Positions 8,291-17,847 of a stretch of 64,000 nt of DNA are shown one piece after another (positions within the stretch are counted from its first letter, which is position 1; every line of letters starts with the position of its first letter). Source of the stretch: Microvirgula aerodenitrificans DSM 15089 (GTDB taxonomy: Bacteria > Pseudomonadota > Gammaproteobacteria > Burkholderiales > Aquaspirillaceae). The stretch spans positions 1-64,000 of the forward strand of contig NZ_JHVK01000010.1 in assembly GCF_000620105.1 (NCBI RefSeq), in the 5' to 3' direction. The position numbers and the translations under genes are program-made. The notes under the pieces were generated by a model. The model saw only the letters and a list, made by a program, of their open reading frames with translations, was not told the origin of the DNA and did no database searches.

Positions 8291-8304
8291 TTACGTTAAC
8301 GTAA
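8291..8304. promoter_or_regulatory. LiuR-type operator 1
   Basis: TTACGTTAACGTAA is a perfect 14-bp palindrome between the liuR stop and the thiolase start, 28 bp before the thiolase ATG. The form agrees with the LiuR motif as I recall it from comparative studies of proteobacterial branched-chain amino acid regulons, and the same core recurs at 8907-8916. Confidence 0.75.
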
Positions 8305-8357
8305 TATAACGGCGGGAAAAAAGGCGCGCCAGCGCCGCGCGCGGGCACCCGTATCCG

Positions 8358-8768
8358 TCACGGCTGTGGCGAATCGGCATCAGCGGATTTTTTTTCCAGC
8401 AGGCGTTCGCACTGCGCCTTCAGTCCCTGGACTTCGCGCATGACGACGTTGATATCCTCGATCTGCTGCATCAGGCGCTGCTCGCGCAGGTCGAGAATGC
8501 GCATGAATTCGAGCAGTTGCGGTGCATCGTCACGTGCGGCGTCATACAGCTCGAACAGCTCGCGGACTTCGTTCAGGGTCAGCCCGATGCGCTTTCCGCG
8601 CAGGGTCAGCAGCAAACGGATGCGGTCGCGACGCGAGTAGATCCGGTGCTGGCCGCGTCGTTCCGGCGCAATCAGTCCCTGTTCTTCGTAATGGCGAATG
8701 GTGCGGGTGGTGACGTCGAATTCCCGTGCCAGTTCGCTGATGGTGTAAGTTTTATCGTTGCCGCTCAT
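8358..8768 (-). CDS. liuR: MerR-family transcriptional regulator, LiuR-like
   Basis: 136 residues. The N-terminal helix-turn-helix and wing (YTISELAREFDVTTRTIRHYEEQGL, about 8-32) are followed by a coiled-coil dimerisation helix. There is no metal-binding cysteine cluster, so a small-molecule or acyl-CoA ligand is more likely than a metal. Neighbours are acyl-CoA catabolic genes on both sides, and palindromes of LiuR type occur in both flanking promoter regions. LiuR proteins control leucine/isovalerate and related acyl-CoA pathways in proteobacteria. Confidence 0.75.
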   Translation of the reverse strand: MSGNDKTYTISELAREFDVTTRTIRHYEEQGLIAPERRGQHRIYSRRDRIRLLLTLRGKRIGLTLNEVRELFELYDAARDDAPQLLEFMRILDLREQRLMQQIEDINVVMREVQGLKAQCERLLEKKSADADSPQP

Positions 8769-8902
8769 TCAGGCGCTCCTGGCTATCGGGGCATTTTATC
8801 GCGATGACGCCATCCATGCTGTGCTGCAACGTAAGCGTCGGCTGGTGGCGGGCTCGTCAGTCCATGGCAGGACGGAAACCGGGTCAACGTTTCTGCTGCC
8901 AT

Positions 8903-8920
8903 GTTGACGTTAACGTAAAC
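8903..8920. promoter_or_regulatory. LiuR-type operator 2
   Basis: GTTGACGTTAACGTAAAC is an imperfect 18-bp dyad with the perfect core ACGTTAACGT (8907-8916), the same core as at 8291-8304. It lies 40 bp before the hydroxyacyl-CoA dehydrogenase gene and about 135 bp upstream of liuR on the other strand, so it can serve both directions. Confidence 0.75.
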
Positions 8921-8960
8921 TGGATATTAGTGTGTGCGCTCGAGCGGAGGGAAGCAAACA

Positions 8961-9815
8961 ATGGAAATTCGACAGGTTGGCGTGATTGGTGCCGGGCAGA
9001 TGGGCGGCGGCATCGCCCAGGTGTGTGCGCAGGCCGGACTGGCGGTACGGCTGTGCGATATCGATCCTGCGCAGCAGGCGCGTGCGATGGCGCAGATGCG
9101 CCGTTCGCTGGACAAGCTGGCGGCCGGTCAGGCCGGTCTGGAGCCGGACGCGGTGCTGGCGCGGGTGGCGACGGTGTCCGGTCCCGGGGCGCTGGCCGGC
9201 TGCGAGCTGGTCGTGGAGGCGGCCAGCGAACAACTGGCGCTGAAACTGCGGCTGCTGGGCGAGGCGGCCGCGGCGGTCGGGCCCGATGCCATCATCGCCT
9301 CCAATACCTCGTCGATTTCGCTGACCCGGCTGGCGGCGGCGGTGCCCTCACCGCAGCGGGTGATCGGCATGCATTTCATGAATCCGGTGCCGCTGATGCC
9401 ACTGGTGGAAATCATCCGCGCCGAGCAGACCGATGACGCGACCCATCGGGCGATCGAGGCGCTGACGACCCGGCTCGGCAAGACGCCGGTGACGGTCGGC
9501 GATGCACCGGGGTTCGTCTCCAACCGGGTGCTGATGCCGATGATCAACGAGGCGGCGTTCTGCGTGCATGACGGCGTGGCCGACCCGGCGGCGGTCGATG
9601 CGGTGATGACGCTGGGCATGCGTCATCCGCTGGGACCGCTGGCGCTGGCCGACCTGATCGGCCTGGATACCTGCGTGGCGATTCTCGATGTGCTGTACAG
9701 CGAATTCCGCGACAGCAAATACCGGGTCTGCCCGCTGCTGGCGCGCTATGTCGCCGCCGGCCGCCTCGGCCGCAAGAGCGGTCGCGGTTTCTACGACTAC
9801 ACCGACCGGTCCTGA
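8961..9815 (+). CDS. 3-hydroxybutyryl-CoA (3-hydroxyacyl-CoA) dehydrogenase
   Basis: NAD-dependent dehydrogenase of 284 residues. N-terminal Rossmann motif GAGQMGGG (residues 10-17), SNTSSIS and the family signature GMHFMNPVP with catalytic His, then the helical C-terminal domain. Start ATG 8961 follows GGAGGGAAG. It heads a cluster with an acyl-CoA dehydrogenase, a hydratase and a hydrolase, and its promoter has a LiuR-type site. No separate 3-hydroxyisobutyrate dehydrogenase (mmsB) is seen here. Confidence 0.85.
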   Translation: MEIRQVGVIGAGQMGGGIAQVCAQAGLAVRLCDIDPAQQARAMAQMRRSLDKLAAGQAGLEPDAVLARVATVSGPGALAGCELVVEAASEQLALKLRLLGEAAAAVGPDAIIASNTSSISLTRLAAAVPSPQRVIGMHFMNPVPLMPLVEIIRAEQTDDATHRAIEALTTRLGKTPVTVGDAPGFVSNRVLMPMINEAAFCVHDGVADPAAVDAVMTLGMRHPLGPLALADLIGLDTCVAILDVLYSEFRDSKYRVCPLLARYVAAGRLGRKSGRGFYDYTDRS

Positions 9816-9868
9816 GCCGGTCCTGACCGCAAGGGCGCGCCAAAGACGCCCGCACCAAGGAGAGACAG

Positions 9869-11026
9869 ATGGATTTTGCCCTGAGCGATGAGCAGCGCGC
9901 GTTCCAGGCTGCAGCCCGTGACTTTGCCCGTGCCGAACTGGCCCCGCATGCCGCACGCTGGGATGCCGACGCACATTTCCCGCTCGACGTGATCCGCAAG
10001 GCCGGCGAACTCGGCTTCTGCGGTCTGTACACGCCGGTCGAATACGGTGGCCTCGGCGCCGGCCGGCTGGACGCGGCGATCGTGTTCGAGGAACTGGCAT
10101 GGGGCTGCACGTCGACGGCCGCCTACCTGACCATCCACAACATGGTGAGCTGGATGATCGCCAGTTTTGCCCGCCCCGAAGTCGCCGCGCGCTGGGCGCC
10201 GCGCATGACCAGTGGCGAGCTGCTCGGCAGCTACTGCCTGACCGAGCCGAATGCGGGTTCCGATGCGGCCTCGCTGACGACCCGTGCCGAACGCACGGCG
10301 GACGGCTATCGGCTCAGCGGCAGCAAGATGTTCATTTCCGGCGCCGGCAGCACCGATGTGCTGGTGGTGATGGCCCGCACCGGCGGCGCCGGCGCGCGCG
10401 GCGTTTCGGCGTTCCTGGTGCCGGCCGACAGCCCGGGCATCGGCTACGGCAAGCTGGAGCACAAGATGGGCTGGAACAGCCAGCCGACCCGTGCCGTGAC
10501 CTTCGACGCGGTCGACATCCCGCTTGAGTACCGGCTCGGCGACGAAGGCGAGGGCTTCCGCTTTGCCATGAAGGGGCTGGATGGCGGCCGGGTCAATATC
10601 GCCACCTGCTCGGTCGGCACTGCCCAGGCCGCGCTGGACCGGGCGCGCGAGTATGTGCAGGCGCGGCGGCAGTTCGGCCAGCCGCTGGCCACCTTCCAGG
10701 CGCTGCAGTTCAAACTGGCCGACATGCAGACCGGACTGGTGGCCGCGCGGCAGATGGTGCGGCTGGCGGCGTGGAAACTGGACAGCGCGGCGGCGGATGC
10801 CGGCGTGTATTGCGCCATGGCCAAACGCTACGCGACAGATGCCTGCTTCCAGGTGGCCGACGAGGCGCTGCAGCTGCATGGCGGCTATGGTTATCTGCGC
10901 GAGTTCCCGCTGGAGCGCCATGTGCGTGACCTGCGTGTGCACCGCATTCTCGAAGGCAGCAACGAAGTCATGCGCGTGATCGTGTCGCGCGCGCTGCTCA
11001 ATGATCCGACCGGGGAGATCCGTTGA
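9869..11026 (+). CDS. Acyl-CoA dehydrogenase, probably isobutyryl-CoA dehydrogenase
   Basis: FAD enzyme of 385 residues that oxidises acyl-CoA to 2-enoyl-CoA. Flavin/substrate signatures YCLTEPNAGSDA and QLHGGYGYLREFPLER are present, with the probable catalytic Glu in HRILEGSNE near residue 362. The C-terminal pattern and its partners (hydratase plus 3-hydroxyisobutyryl-CoA hydrolase) match the valine branch, so isobutyryl-CoA is the likely substrate. Its stop overlaps the next start by one base (TGATG). Confidence 0.8.
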   Translation: MDFALSDEQRAFQAAARDFARAELAPHAARWDADAHFPLDVIRKAGELGFCGLYTPVEYGGLGAGRLDAAIVFEELAWGCTSTAAYLTIHNMVSWMIASFARPEVAARWAPRMTSGELLGSYCLTEPNAGSDAASLTTRAERTADGYRLSGSKMFISGAGSTDVLVVMARTGGAGARGVSAFLVPADSPGIGYGKLEHKMGWNSQPTRAVTFDAVDIPLEYRLGDEGEGFRFAMKGLDGGRVNIATCSVGTAQAALDRAREYVQARRQFGQPLATFQALQFKLADMQTGLVAARQMVRLAAWKLDSAAADAGVYCAMAKRYATDACFQVADEALQLHGGYGYLREFPLERHVRDLRVHRILEGSNEVMRVIVSRALLNDPTGEIR

Positions 11027-11805
11027 TGAATTACACCCATCTGCAGCTGGAAAAACGCGGCCATGTCGCCATCGTCCGCATGAGCAATCCGCCGGCCAAT
11101 ACCTGGACCCGTGACAGTCTGGCGGCGCTGGAAACGCTGGTGGCCGACCTGAATGCCGATCCCGACGTCCGCGCGCTGGTGCTGACCGGCGACGGAGAGC
11201 GGTTCTTTTCCGCCGGTGCCGACCTGAAGCTGTTCGCCGACGGCGACCTTGGCACCGCCGCCGACATGGCGCTGCGCTTTGGCCGCGCCTTCACCGCCCT
11301 CGCGCATTTCCGTGGTGTCAGCATCGCCGCCATCAACGGCTACGCCATGGGCGGCGGGCTGGAGGTCGCGCTGGCCTGTGACCTGCGCGTGGCCGAAAGC
11401 CAGGCGGTCATGGCACTGCCGGAAGCCAGCGTCGGCCTGCTGCCGTGCGCTGGCGGCACCCAGTTGCTGCCGCATCTGGTCGGCGAGGGCTGGGCCAAGC
11501 GCATGGTGCTGCTCGGCGAGCGGGTCGATGCGGCACAGGCCGAGCGCATCGGTCTGGTCGAGGCGGTGGTGCCGACCGGGCAGGCGCTGGGCACGGCGCT
11601 GGAGATGGCCGGGCGGGTCGAACGCCAGAGCCCGTCCAGCGTCGCCGCCTGCAAGACCCTGCTGCAGGCGGCGCGAACCGCGCCGCCGGAAACCAATCTG
11701 CCGCTGGAGCGCGAGCTGTTCATCCATCTGTTCTCGACCGAGGATCAGCGCGAAGGCGTTCGCGCGTTTCTGGACAAACGCGATCCGGTATGGAAAAACC
11801 GCTGA
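11026..11805 (+). CDS. Enoyl-CoA hydratase
   Basis: Crotonase-fold protein of 259 residues. Oxyanion-hole segments FFSAGADLKLF and INGYAMGGGLE are present, as are the two acidic positions around ALPEASVGLLPCAGGT. In this operon it probably hydrates methacrylyl-CoA to 3-hydroxyisobutyryl-CoA, though chain-length range cannot be read from sequence. ATG 11026 overlaps the dehydrogenase stop; the TTG three bases upstream is less likely. Confidence 0.8.
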   Translation: MNYTHLQLEKRGHVAIVRMSNPPANTWTRDSLAALETLVADLNADPDVRALVLTGDGERFFSAGADLKLFADGDLGTAADMALRFGRAFTALAHFRGVSIAAINGYAMGGGLEVALACDLRVAESQAVMALPEASVGLLPCAGGTQLLPHLVGEGWAKRMVLLGERVDAAQAERIGLVEAVVPTGQALGTALEMAGRVERQSPSSVAACKTLLQAARTAPPETNLPLERELFIHLFSTEDQREGVRAFLDKRDPVWKNR

Positions 11806-11819
11806 CTGAAGGAGAAACC

Positions 11820-12953
11820 ATGACCACAAAAACCGATCCTGATTCCTGCGTGATTTTCCATGAACACCGCGCGGCCAACGGCCGGGTGATCGCCCAGGCG
11901 ACGCTGAACAGCGAACGCACGCTGAATGCGCTGACGCTGGACATGATCCGGCTGCTGCACGCGCAGCTGACGCGCTGGCGCGACGATCCTGCGGTGGTGC
12001 TGGTGCTGCTGACCGGCAGCGGCGAGCGCGCGTTCTGCGCTGGCGGTGACGTGCGTGCGCTGGCGCAGGCCCTGTCCCGCGACCCGGCGTCGGCCGGTCC
12101 GTTTGCGACGACCTATTTTCATGACGAGTACGCACTCGACTATGCAATACACGGCTATCCAAAACCGATTCTGGTCTGGGGCAGCGGCATCGTCATGGGC
12201 GGCGGTCTGGGGCTGATGGCCGGCGCCAGCCATCGCGTCGTAACGGAAACCTCGCGCATCGCCATGCCGGAAATCAGTATCGGCCTGTTCCCGGATGTCG
12301 GCGGCAGCTGGTTCCTGAACCGCATGCCTGGCCGCATCGGGCTGTTCCTCGGCCTGACCGGGGCGCCGCTGAATGCCGCCGACGCGCAGTTCGTCGGCCT
12401 GGCCGATTTTGCCCTGCGTTCGACCGAGCTGCCGGCGCTGAGCGATGCCCTGCTGTCGACGGACTGGAGCGGCGAGACCGGGCAGGATGGCGCCCGGCTG
12501 TCGGCCTTGCTGCGCGAGCGGGCTGCCCTCGCCGCCGAGGCCATGCCGGCCGGTCGGGTCCACGCCCATTATGACCGCATCCAGGAACTGACCGATGCCG
12601 ACAGCCTGAGTGATGTGGCGGCCCGCTTCCGGACGGCTTCCGATGACATCGACCCGTGGATCCGGGATGCGGTGCGTACCTTTGCCGCCGGCTGCCCGAC
12701 CACGGCCGGGCTGGTGTGGGAGATCCGCCGGCGCGCCCGGCATCTGGGCCTGGCCGATGTGTTCCGGCTGGAACTGATCCTTGCGGTGCAGTGCTGCCTG
12801 CGCGGCGAGTTCGTCGAAGGAGTGCGGGCGCGGCTGATCGACAAGGACAATGCACCGCGCTGGAAACCGGCCGATCTCGCCGGCCTGGATGCGGACTGGA
12901 TCGACGGCTTCTTTGTGCCGCCGTGGCAGGTGCATCCGCTGGCGTCGCTCTAG
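11820..12953 (+). CDS. 3-hydroxyisobutyryl-CoA hydrolase
   Basis: Crotonase-superfamily thioesterase of 377 residues. Visible are AFCAGGDVRAL, the GIVMGGGLGLM oxyanion segment and EISIGLFPDVGGSWFL, the HIBCH signature that separates hydrolases from hydratases. A long C-terminal region (about residues 230-377) is also typical. It releases 3-hydroxyisobutyrate in valine breakdown. ATG 11820 follows AAGGAG, 14 bp after the hydratase stop. A convergent FUSC gene follows. Confidence 0.85.
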   Translation: MTTKTDPDSCVIFHEHRAANGRVIAQATLNSERTLNALTLDMIRLLHAQLTRWRDDPAVVLVLLTGSGERAFCAGGDVRALAQALSRDPASAGPFATTYFHDEYALDYAIHGYPKPILVWGSGIVMGGGLGLMAGASHRVVTETSRIAMPEISIGLFPDVGGSWFLNRMPGRIGLFLGLTGAPLNAADAQFVGLADFALRSTELPALSDALLSTDWSGETGQDGARLSALLRERAALAAEAMPAGRVHAHYDRIQELTDADSLSDVAARFRTASDDIDPWIRDAVRTFAAGCPTTAGLVWEIRRRARHLGLADVFRLELILAVQCCLRGEFVEGVRARLIDKDNAPRWKPADLAGLDADWIDGFFVPPWQVHPLASL

Positions 12954-12976
12954 CACCTGCTGCTGTCCCGGGCCGG

Positions 12977-14050
12977 TCAGGCCCGGACCGGCGGCCGGTA
13001 CCAGGCCGAGGCGGTTTCGAGCAGCGCGGCATTGATGCGCTCGACCTGGCGCAGCAGCTTGATGTTCAGCCACACATAGCCGACCGCCTCGAAACCGGCG
13101 TCGCTGGCGCCGGCCGGCAGCGCGGTGACCTCGGCCTGCGGCGCGTAGCCGATGCGCGTCAGCCGGTCGAGCCGGTCGAATTTCAGTGCATGGGCCGTGG
13201 TGCGCATCAGCGCCTGGGCCCGGCGCTGGTTATGTTCCACCTGCTTGCGCATCGACGCGAACTCGGCATGGCGGCTCGGGTTGCGGCAGACCTCGACCAT
13301 CAGTTCCAGCAGGCCGAGCATATTGCGCTGGGTGCGCTGGATGCGGTCCAGCTCGGCAACCGTCAGTGACACTTCGCCGGCCACGGCACTCATCAGCCCG
13401 CGCTGGGCGATCAGCCGCTTGTTGAGCCGGTCGAAGGTTTCCTGCACCGTGGCCTCGTCCGGCAGGTCCAGCACGGCGACCCGGCCGTAGAGTGCCGCGC
13501 AGTCGCGCAGATTGTCGGCCAGCAGGTATTTCCAGTGATTGACCGCCCGCTGCGGCAGCAGACGGGCGAACATCAGCGCAATCATGCCGCCAAGCTGCAC
13601 GTTCAGCGCGCGCCACAGCGCGGTCTCGAACGAGTTGTCGCCATGCCCGGCGACGATGGTCAGCGTGACCCCCGCAATCAGCGCGATATAGCCGAGCTTG
13701 CCGATGGCCAGGTAGCCGCTGGCGGCCGCGCAGGCACCCATCCACAGATAGCAGGCCAGCGGCGAACGGCCGTACAGATAAATGGCAACGATGCCGGCCA
13801 GGGCGCCGCCAACGGTACCGATGCCGCGCTGGCGCGCCTTCTGGTACACGCTGCCTAGATGTGGCAGCGAGCCCATGACAATCAGCAGGGTGACCGACAT
13901 CCAGGCGCCGTCCGGCACCTTGAACACGACCGACAGGGCGACGGTGACCAGATAGCCGAGCGCGACCCGCAAAGCGTGCAGGGCCGGATAGTGCTGGTGG
14001 ATCGAATAGGGCGACAGCAGGCACTGGACGCGGCGGAAGACGGAATGCAC
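12977..14050 (-). CDS. FUSC-family inner-membrane protein
   Basis: 357 residues with an N-terminal block of about six hydrophobic helices (roughly 25-175) in the fusaric-acid-resistance (FUSC) pattern, including the segment MSVTLLIVMGSLPHLGSVYQ, then a long helical cytoplasmic domain. Members are linked to efflux of aromatic acids, but no periplasmic adaptor or outer-membrane partner is nearby, so the substrate is unknown. A GC hairpin (CCGGGCC/GGCCCGG, 12968-12986) overlaps its stop. Confidence 0.7.
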   Translation of the reverse strand: MHSVFRRVQCLLSPYSIHQHYPALHALRVALGYLVTVALSVVFKVPDGAWMSVTLLIVMGSLPHLGSVYQKARQRGIGTVGGALAGIVAIYLYGRSPLACYLWMGACAAASGYLAIGKLGYIALIAGVTLTIVAGHGDNSFETALWRALNVQLGGMIALMFARLLPQRAVNHWKYLLADNLRDCAALYGRVAVLDLPDEATVQETFDRLNKRLIAQRGLMSAVAGEVSLTVAELDRIQRTQRNMLGLLELMVEVCRNPSRHAEFASMRKQVEHNQRRAQALMRTTAHALKFDRLDRLTRIGYAPQAEVTALPAGASDAGFEAVGYVWLNIKLLRQVERINAALLETASAWYRPPVRA

Positions 14051-14364
14051 GGGATATATATCAGTAAATACTTATGCGTATGGTAGACGGGGTGACGGGG
14101 AAAAGGAAAGGCAAGAATCAGACCTGTCCCCGCCCCGGTGTGCCGATATCGGCTATCAAGAAAGCATGGCGGGTGTACATGACGGCCATGCGTGTACTCA
14201 ATGGGTAAATCATGTTCAGAAATACTGAATCAATGGCGCGGATTATTTCGCTATTTCCGTGACGGCCAGATGGCTACCATTCAATGGTCAACCTTCCGTT
14301 GTTATGGGTTTTCACCGGAACGGGGCCGGTAAATATTGCCTCGGTCGATCAAAGGAGCCGAATC
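14051..14364. other. 314-bp intergenic region with two dyads ahead of the pirin genes
   Basis: No convincing gene. The first part is AT-rich and serves as the FUSC promoter side. Two short dyads stand out: TTCAGAAATACTGAA (14215-14229) and ACCATTCAATGGT (14276-14288). They lie 136 and 77 bp before the first pirin ATG, so they are candidate operators for the pirin pair. A GC-rich patch near 14095-14145 may be a weak hairpin. Confidence 0.45.
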
Positions 14365-15216
14365 ATGAATGCTGTCGTCAACCGCAGCCGCGAAGTGGAA
14401 CGCCTGCAGGCCGGCATGCCGACCTCCGACGGTGCCGGGGTGCGGCTGCTGCGGGTGCTGACCCAGGAACTGCAGCGCCGGCTCGACCCGTTCCTGATGC
14501 TGGACGAATTCCGCTCCGACAACCCGGACGACTATATCGCCGGCTTTCCCGACCACCCGCACCGCGGTTTTCAGACCGTGACCTATATGCTCGATGGCCG
14601 CATGCGCCATCGCGACAGCCACGGCAACGAAGGCCTGCTCGGCCCGGGCGGCGTGCAGTGGATGAATGCCGGCCGCGGACTGGTGCACTCGGAACTGCCG
14701 GAGCAGGCGGACGGGCTGATGCACGGCTTCCAGCTGTGGATCAACCTGCCGGCGGCCCGCAAGATGAGCGAGCCGGGCTACCGTGATATCCCGGCGTCGG
14801 CGATCCCGCAGACGACAACGGCCGGCGGCGTGACGATCAAGGTCATTGCCGGCGAGGCCGATGGCCTGCGTGGCGCGGTGCAGGAGGCCGATACCGAGCC
14901 GCTGTATCTCGACCTCGAACTGCCGGCCGGCGCGACCCATTCGCTGCCGCTGCCGCCGTCGCACAATGCCTTCGTGTATGTGTACGCCGGTGAAGCGACG
15001 ATTGGCGGGCGAACCGTCGGCGAACAGCGGCTGGCCGTGCTCGGCAATGACCCCGCCGCCGATGGCGTGACGCTGTCGACGGTCAGTGGCGCCCGCGTGC
15101 TGGTGCTGGCCGGCCGGCCACTGGGCGAACCGATCGCGCAGTGGGGCCCGTTCGTGATGAACAGCCGTGGCGAGGTCGAACAGGCCATCGACGATTTCCG
15201 CAACGGCCGTTTCTGA
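14365..15216 (+). CDS. Pirin family protein (first of a tandem pair)
   Basis: Bicupin of 283 residues. The N-terminal pirin domain has the metal-binding motif HPHRGFQTVTYMLDGRMRHRDS, with a late Glu in LVHSE, and GVQWMNAGRG; the C-terminal cupin is degenerate. Some pirins have quercetinase activity and others act on regulators or enzymes, so the function here is open. ATG 14365 follows AAAGGAG. A second, distinct pirin gene follows after 33 bp. Confidence 0.85.
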   Translation: MNAVVNRSREVERLQAGMPTSDGAGVRLLRVLTQELQRRLDPFLMLDEFRSDNPDDYIAGFPDHPHRGFQTVTYMLDGRMRHRDSHGNEGLLGPGGVQWMNAGRGLVHSELPEQADGLMHGFQLWINLPAARKMSEPGYRDIPASAIPQTTTAGGVTIKVIAGEADGLRGAVQEADTEPLYLDLELPAGATHSLPLPPSHNAFVYVYAGEATIGGRTVGEQRLAVLGNDPAADGVTLSTVSGARVLVLAGRPLGEPIAQWGPFVMNSRGEVEQAIDDFRNGRF

Positions 15217-15249
15217 TCCTTTCAACGCGTTATCCCGCAGGAGTCCAGC

Positions 15250-16119
15250 ATGACCCAGATCCGCTCGCGCATTGCTTCCAGGATCCGCGACATCGGTTTT
15301 CCGGTGCGCCGCCTGTTGCCGGCCTTCGAGGCCCGTTCGGTCGGCCCGTTCGTGTTTCTCGACCATATGGGCCCGGCCGGGTTCGCCCGCACCGGCACTG
15401 AGGGCGATGTGCGGCCGCACCCGCATATCGGTCTGGCCACGGTCACCTATCTGTTCTCCGGCGCCTTCATGCATCGCGACAGTCTTGGCACGCTGCAGCG
15501 CATCGAACCGGGCGCGATCAACTGGATGACCGCCGGTCGCGGCGTGGTGCATTCGGAGCGCATCCCGGCCGATGTCCGCGCCCGGGGCGAAGCGGTAGAA
15601 GGCATTCAGATGTGGGTCGCCCTGCCGCAGGCGCATGAGGACGATGCGCCGGGCTTCTGGCATCACCCGGCCGGGACGTTGCCGACGCTGACTTTGCCCG
15701 GCGTGGCACTGCGGGTGCTGGTCGGCGATGCGTTCGGGCTGACATCGCCGGTCAGGACCTATGACCGCACGCTGTTCGTGGCGGCCGAGCTTGAGGCCGA
15801 CGCGACGTTCACGCTGCCGGCCGGGCACCCGGAACGTGCCGTCTACGTGGTCTCCGGCTGTGCGACGGTCGGCGGCGAACGGGTCGAGGCCGGCACGCTG
15901 GTGGTGCTGGAACCCGGCACCGACGTGCCGGTCCGGGCCGACACGGCCGCGCGGCTGATGCTGGTCGGCGGCGATCCGCTCGACGGGCCGCGCTATATGT
16001 GGTGGAACTTCGTGTCCAGCTCCAGGGCGCGCATCGAACAGGCGAAGGCCGACTGGAAGGCGGACCGCTTCGAACCGGTGCCGGGCGAGAGCGAATGGAT
16101 ACCGCTGCCGGAAAAATAA
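15250..16119 (+). CDS. Pirin family protein (second of a tandem pair)
   Basis: Bicupin of 289 residues with the pirin signature GPFVFLDHMGP, metal motif HPHIGLATVTYLF ... HRDS, INWMTAGRGVVHSER and the C-terminal cupin part. It differs clearly from the preceding pirin (for example a 290-residue type ending in MWWNFVSSSRARIEQAK), so the pair is not a recent duplication. Probably co-transcribed with it. Confidence 0.85.
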   Translation: MTQIRSRIASRIRDIGFPVRRLLPAFEARSVGPFVFLDHMGPAGFARTGTEGDVRPHPHIGLATVTYLFSGAFMHRDSLGTLQRIEPGAINWMTAGRGVVHSERIPADVRARGEAVEGIQMWVALPQAHEDDAPGFWHHPAGTLPTLTLPGVALRVLVGDAFGLTSPVRTYDRTLFVAAELEADATFTLPAGHPERAVYVVSGCATVGGERVEAGTLVVLEPGTDVPVRADTAARLMLVGGDPLDGPRYMWWNFVSSSRARIEQAKADWKADRFEPVPGESEWIPLPEK

Positions 16120-16383
16120 GCAGCCATCATGCGCGTTTTAAAACCAATAGAATCAGCGATGTAACGCAGAATGACGGCATAGTCTGTCCACATCGGAAAA
16201 GTAGAAACATTAAATTGGATTAATCGCCGGTGGCGGTCGACACTGCAGATCTCCGTCGCCCGACCGTCCTTCCCGCAGCCCCGGACGACGTGCACGGCTT
16301 TCGCCGGACAGGCTGCTGTTCCGCCAGCGGTCTGCCCATGTTGCAATCTGAGGCCGTTGCCAAGACGGCCAGGAGATCCTCTG
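16120..16383. other. Promoter region of the catalase gene
   Basis: 264 bp without a gene. The first 90 bp are notably AT-rich for this genome, the rest is GC-rich leader. It probably holds the catalase promoter; I could not find a convincing OxyR or other operator. Confidence 0.35.
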
Positions 16384-17826
16384 ATGGCACGACTACCCCT
16401 GACAACCGGTGCCGGCGCACCGGTGGCTGACAACAACAATGTGATGACTGCCGGTCCGCGAGGACCGATGTTGCTGCAGGATGTCTGGTTCCTGGAAAAA
16501 CTGGCCCATTTCGATCGTGAAGTCATCCCCGAGCGACGCATGCACGCCAAGGGGTCGGCTGCCTACGGCACCTTTACCGTCACCCATGACATCAGCCGCT
16601 ATACCCGGGCCAGGCTGTTCTCGCAGGTCGGCAAGCAGACCGACCTGTTCGTGCGTTTCTCGACCGTGGCCGGCGAGCGCGGTGCGGCGGATGCCGAGCG
16701 CGACATTCGCGGTTTCGCGATGAAGTTCTACACAGAGGAAGGCAACTGGGACCTGGTCGGCAACAACACCCCGGTGTTCTACCTGCGCGATCCGCTGAAG
16801 TTCCCCGACCTCAATCATGTGGTCAAGCGCGACCCGCGCACCAATCTGCGCAATGCGACTTTCAAGTGGGATTTCTTCTCGCTGCTGCCGGAATCGCTGC
16901 ACCAGCTGACGATCGACTTCAGCGACCGCGGCCTGCCGCGTTCGTACCGGCACATGCATGGCTTCGGCAGCCATACCTTCAGCTTCATCAACGCGCAGAA
17001 CGAGCGCTTCTGGGTCAAGTTCCACTTCAAGACCCAGCAGGGTATCGCCTGTCTGGGCAGCGCCGAGGCCGAGGCGATCATTGCCCGCGACCGTGAAAGC
17101 TCGCAGCGCGACCTGTACGACGCGATCGAACGCGGCGACTTTCCGCGCTGGAAACTGTTCGTGCAGATCATGCCGGAGCAGGAAGCGGGCTCGTACCGGA
17201 TCAATCCGTTCGACCTGACCAAGGTCTGGCCGCATGGCGACTACCCGCTGATCGAGGTCGGCGAGTTCGAACTGAACCGCAACCCGGACAACTACTTCGC
17301 CGAAGTCGAGCAGTCGGCATTCAACCCGGGCAATGTCGTGCCGGGCATCGGCTTCTCGCCGGACAAGATGCTGCAGGGCCGGCTGTTCTCGTATGGCGAT
17401 GCCCACCGCTACCGGCTCGGCGTCAATCACCAGCAGATCCCGGTCAACGCGCCGCGCTGTCCGTTCCATACCTACCACCGCGACGGCGCGATGCGCGTCG
17501 ATGGCAACAATGGCGACAGGCGCGTCAGCTATGAGCCGAACAGCTTCGACCAATGGCAGGAACAGCCGGACTTCGCCGAACCGCCGTTGACGCTGGAAGG
17601 CGCGGCCGACCACTGGAACCATCGCGTCGACGAGGACTACTACTCGCAGCCGGGCGCGCTGTTCCGGCTGCTCGATGCGGCCCAGCAGCAACGGCTGTTC
17701 GACAATATCGCTGACGACATGCGCGAGGTGCCGGAAGCGATCCAGCGCCGCCAGATCGCCCATTTCTCCAAAGCCGACCCGGCCTATGGCGCCGGCGTGG
17801 CGAAGGCGCTGGGGCTGACGCTGTAA
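16384..17826 (+). CDS. katA: Heme catalase (small-subunit, clade 3 type)
   Basis: Breaks hydrogen peroxide down to water and oxygen. At 480 residues it is the normal size for small-subunit catalases. Active-site His in [12 protein letters not shown], distal Asn in [13 protein letters not shown], and the proximal heme-ligand Tyr in [15 protein letters not shown] are present. An N-terminal start at ATG 16384 follows AGGAG; the 27-bp upstream extension lacks a ribosome site. No signal peptide, so cytoplasmic. A strong hairpin follows. Confidence 0.95.
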   Translation: MARLPLTTGAGAPVADNNNVMTAGPRGPMLLQDVWFLEKLAHFDREVIPERRMHAKGSAAYGTFTVTHDISRYTRARLFSQVGKQTDLFVRFSTVAGERGAADAERDIRGFAMKFYTEEGNWDLVGNNTPVFYLRDPLKFPDLNHVVKRDPRTNLRNATFKWDFFSLLPESLHQLTIDFSDRGLPRSYRHMHGFGSHTFSFINAQNERFWVKFHFKTQQGIACLGSAEAEAIIARDRESSQRDLYDAIERGDFPRWKLFVQIMPEQEAGSYRINPFDLTKVWPHGDYPLIEVGEFELNRNPDNYFAEVEQSAFNPGNVVPGIGFSPDKMLQGRLFSYGDAHRYRLGVNHQQIPVNAPRCPFHTYHRDGAMRVDGNNGDRRVSYEPNSFDQWQEQPDFAEPPLTLEGAADHWNHRVDEDYYSQPGALFRLLDAAQQQRLFDNIADDMREVPEAIQRRQIAHFSKADPAYGAGVAKALGLTL

Positions 17827-17847
17827 CGCTATCCGCCATGCCGGGAC

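Noticed and set aside
14095-14145. Repeat remnant resembling sequences seen near REP-associated transposases (CAGACCTGTCCCC).
   Set aside because: Only one copy in the window and no transposase gene nearby.
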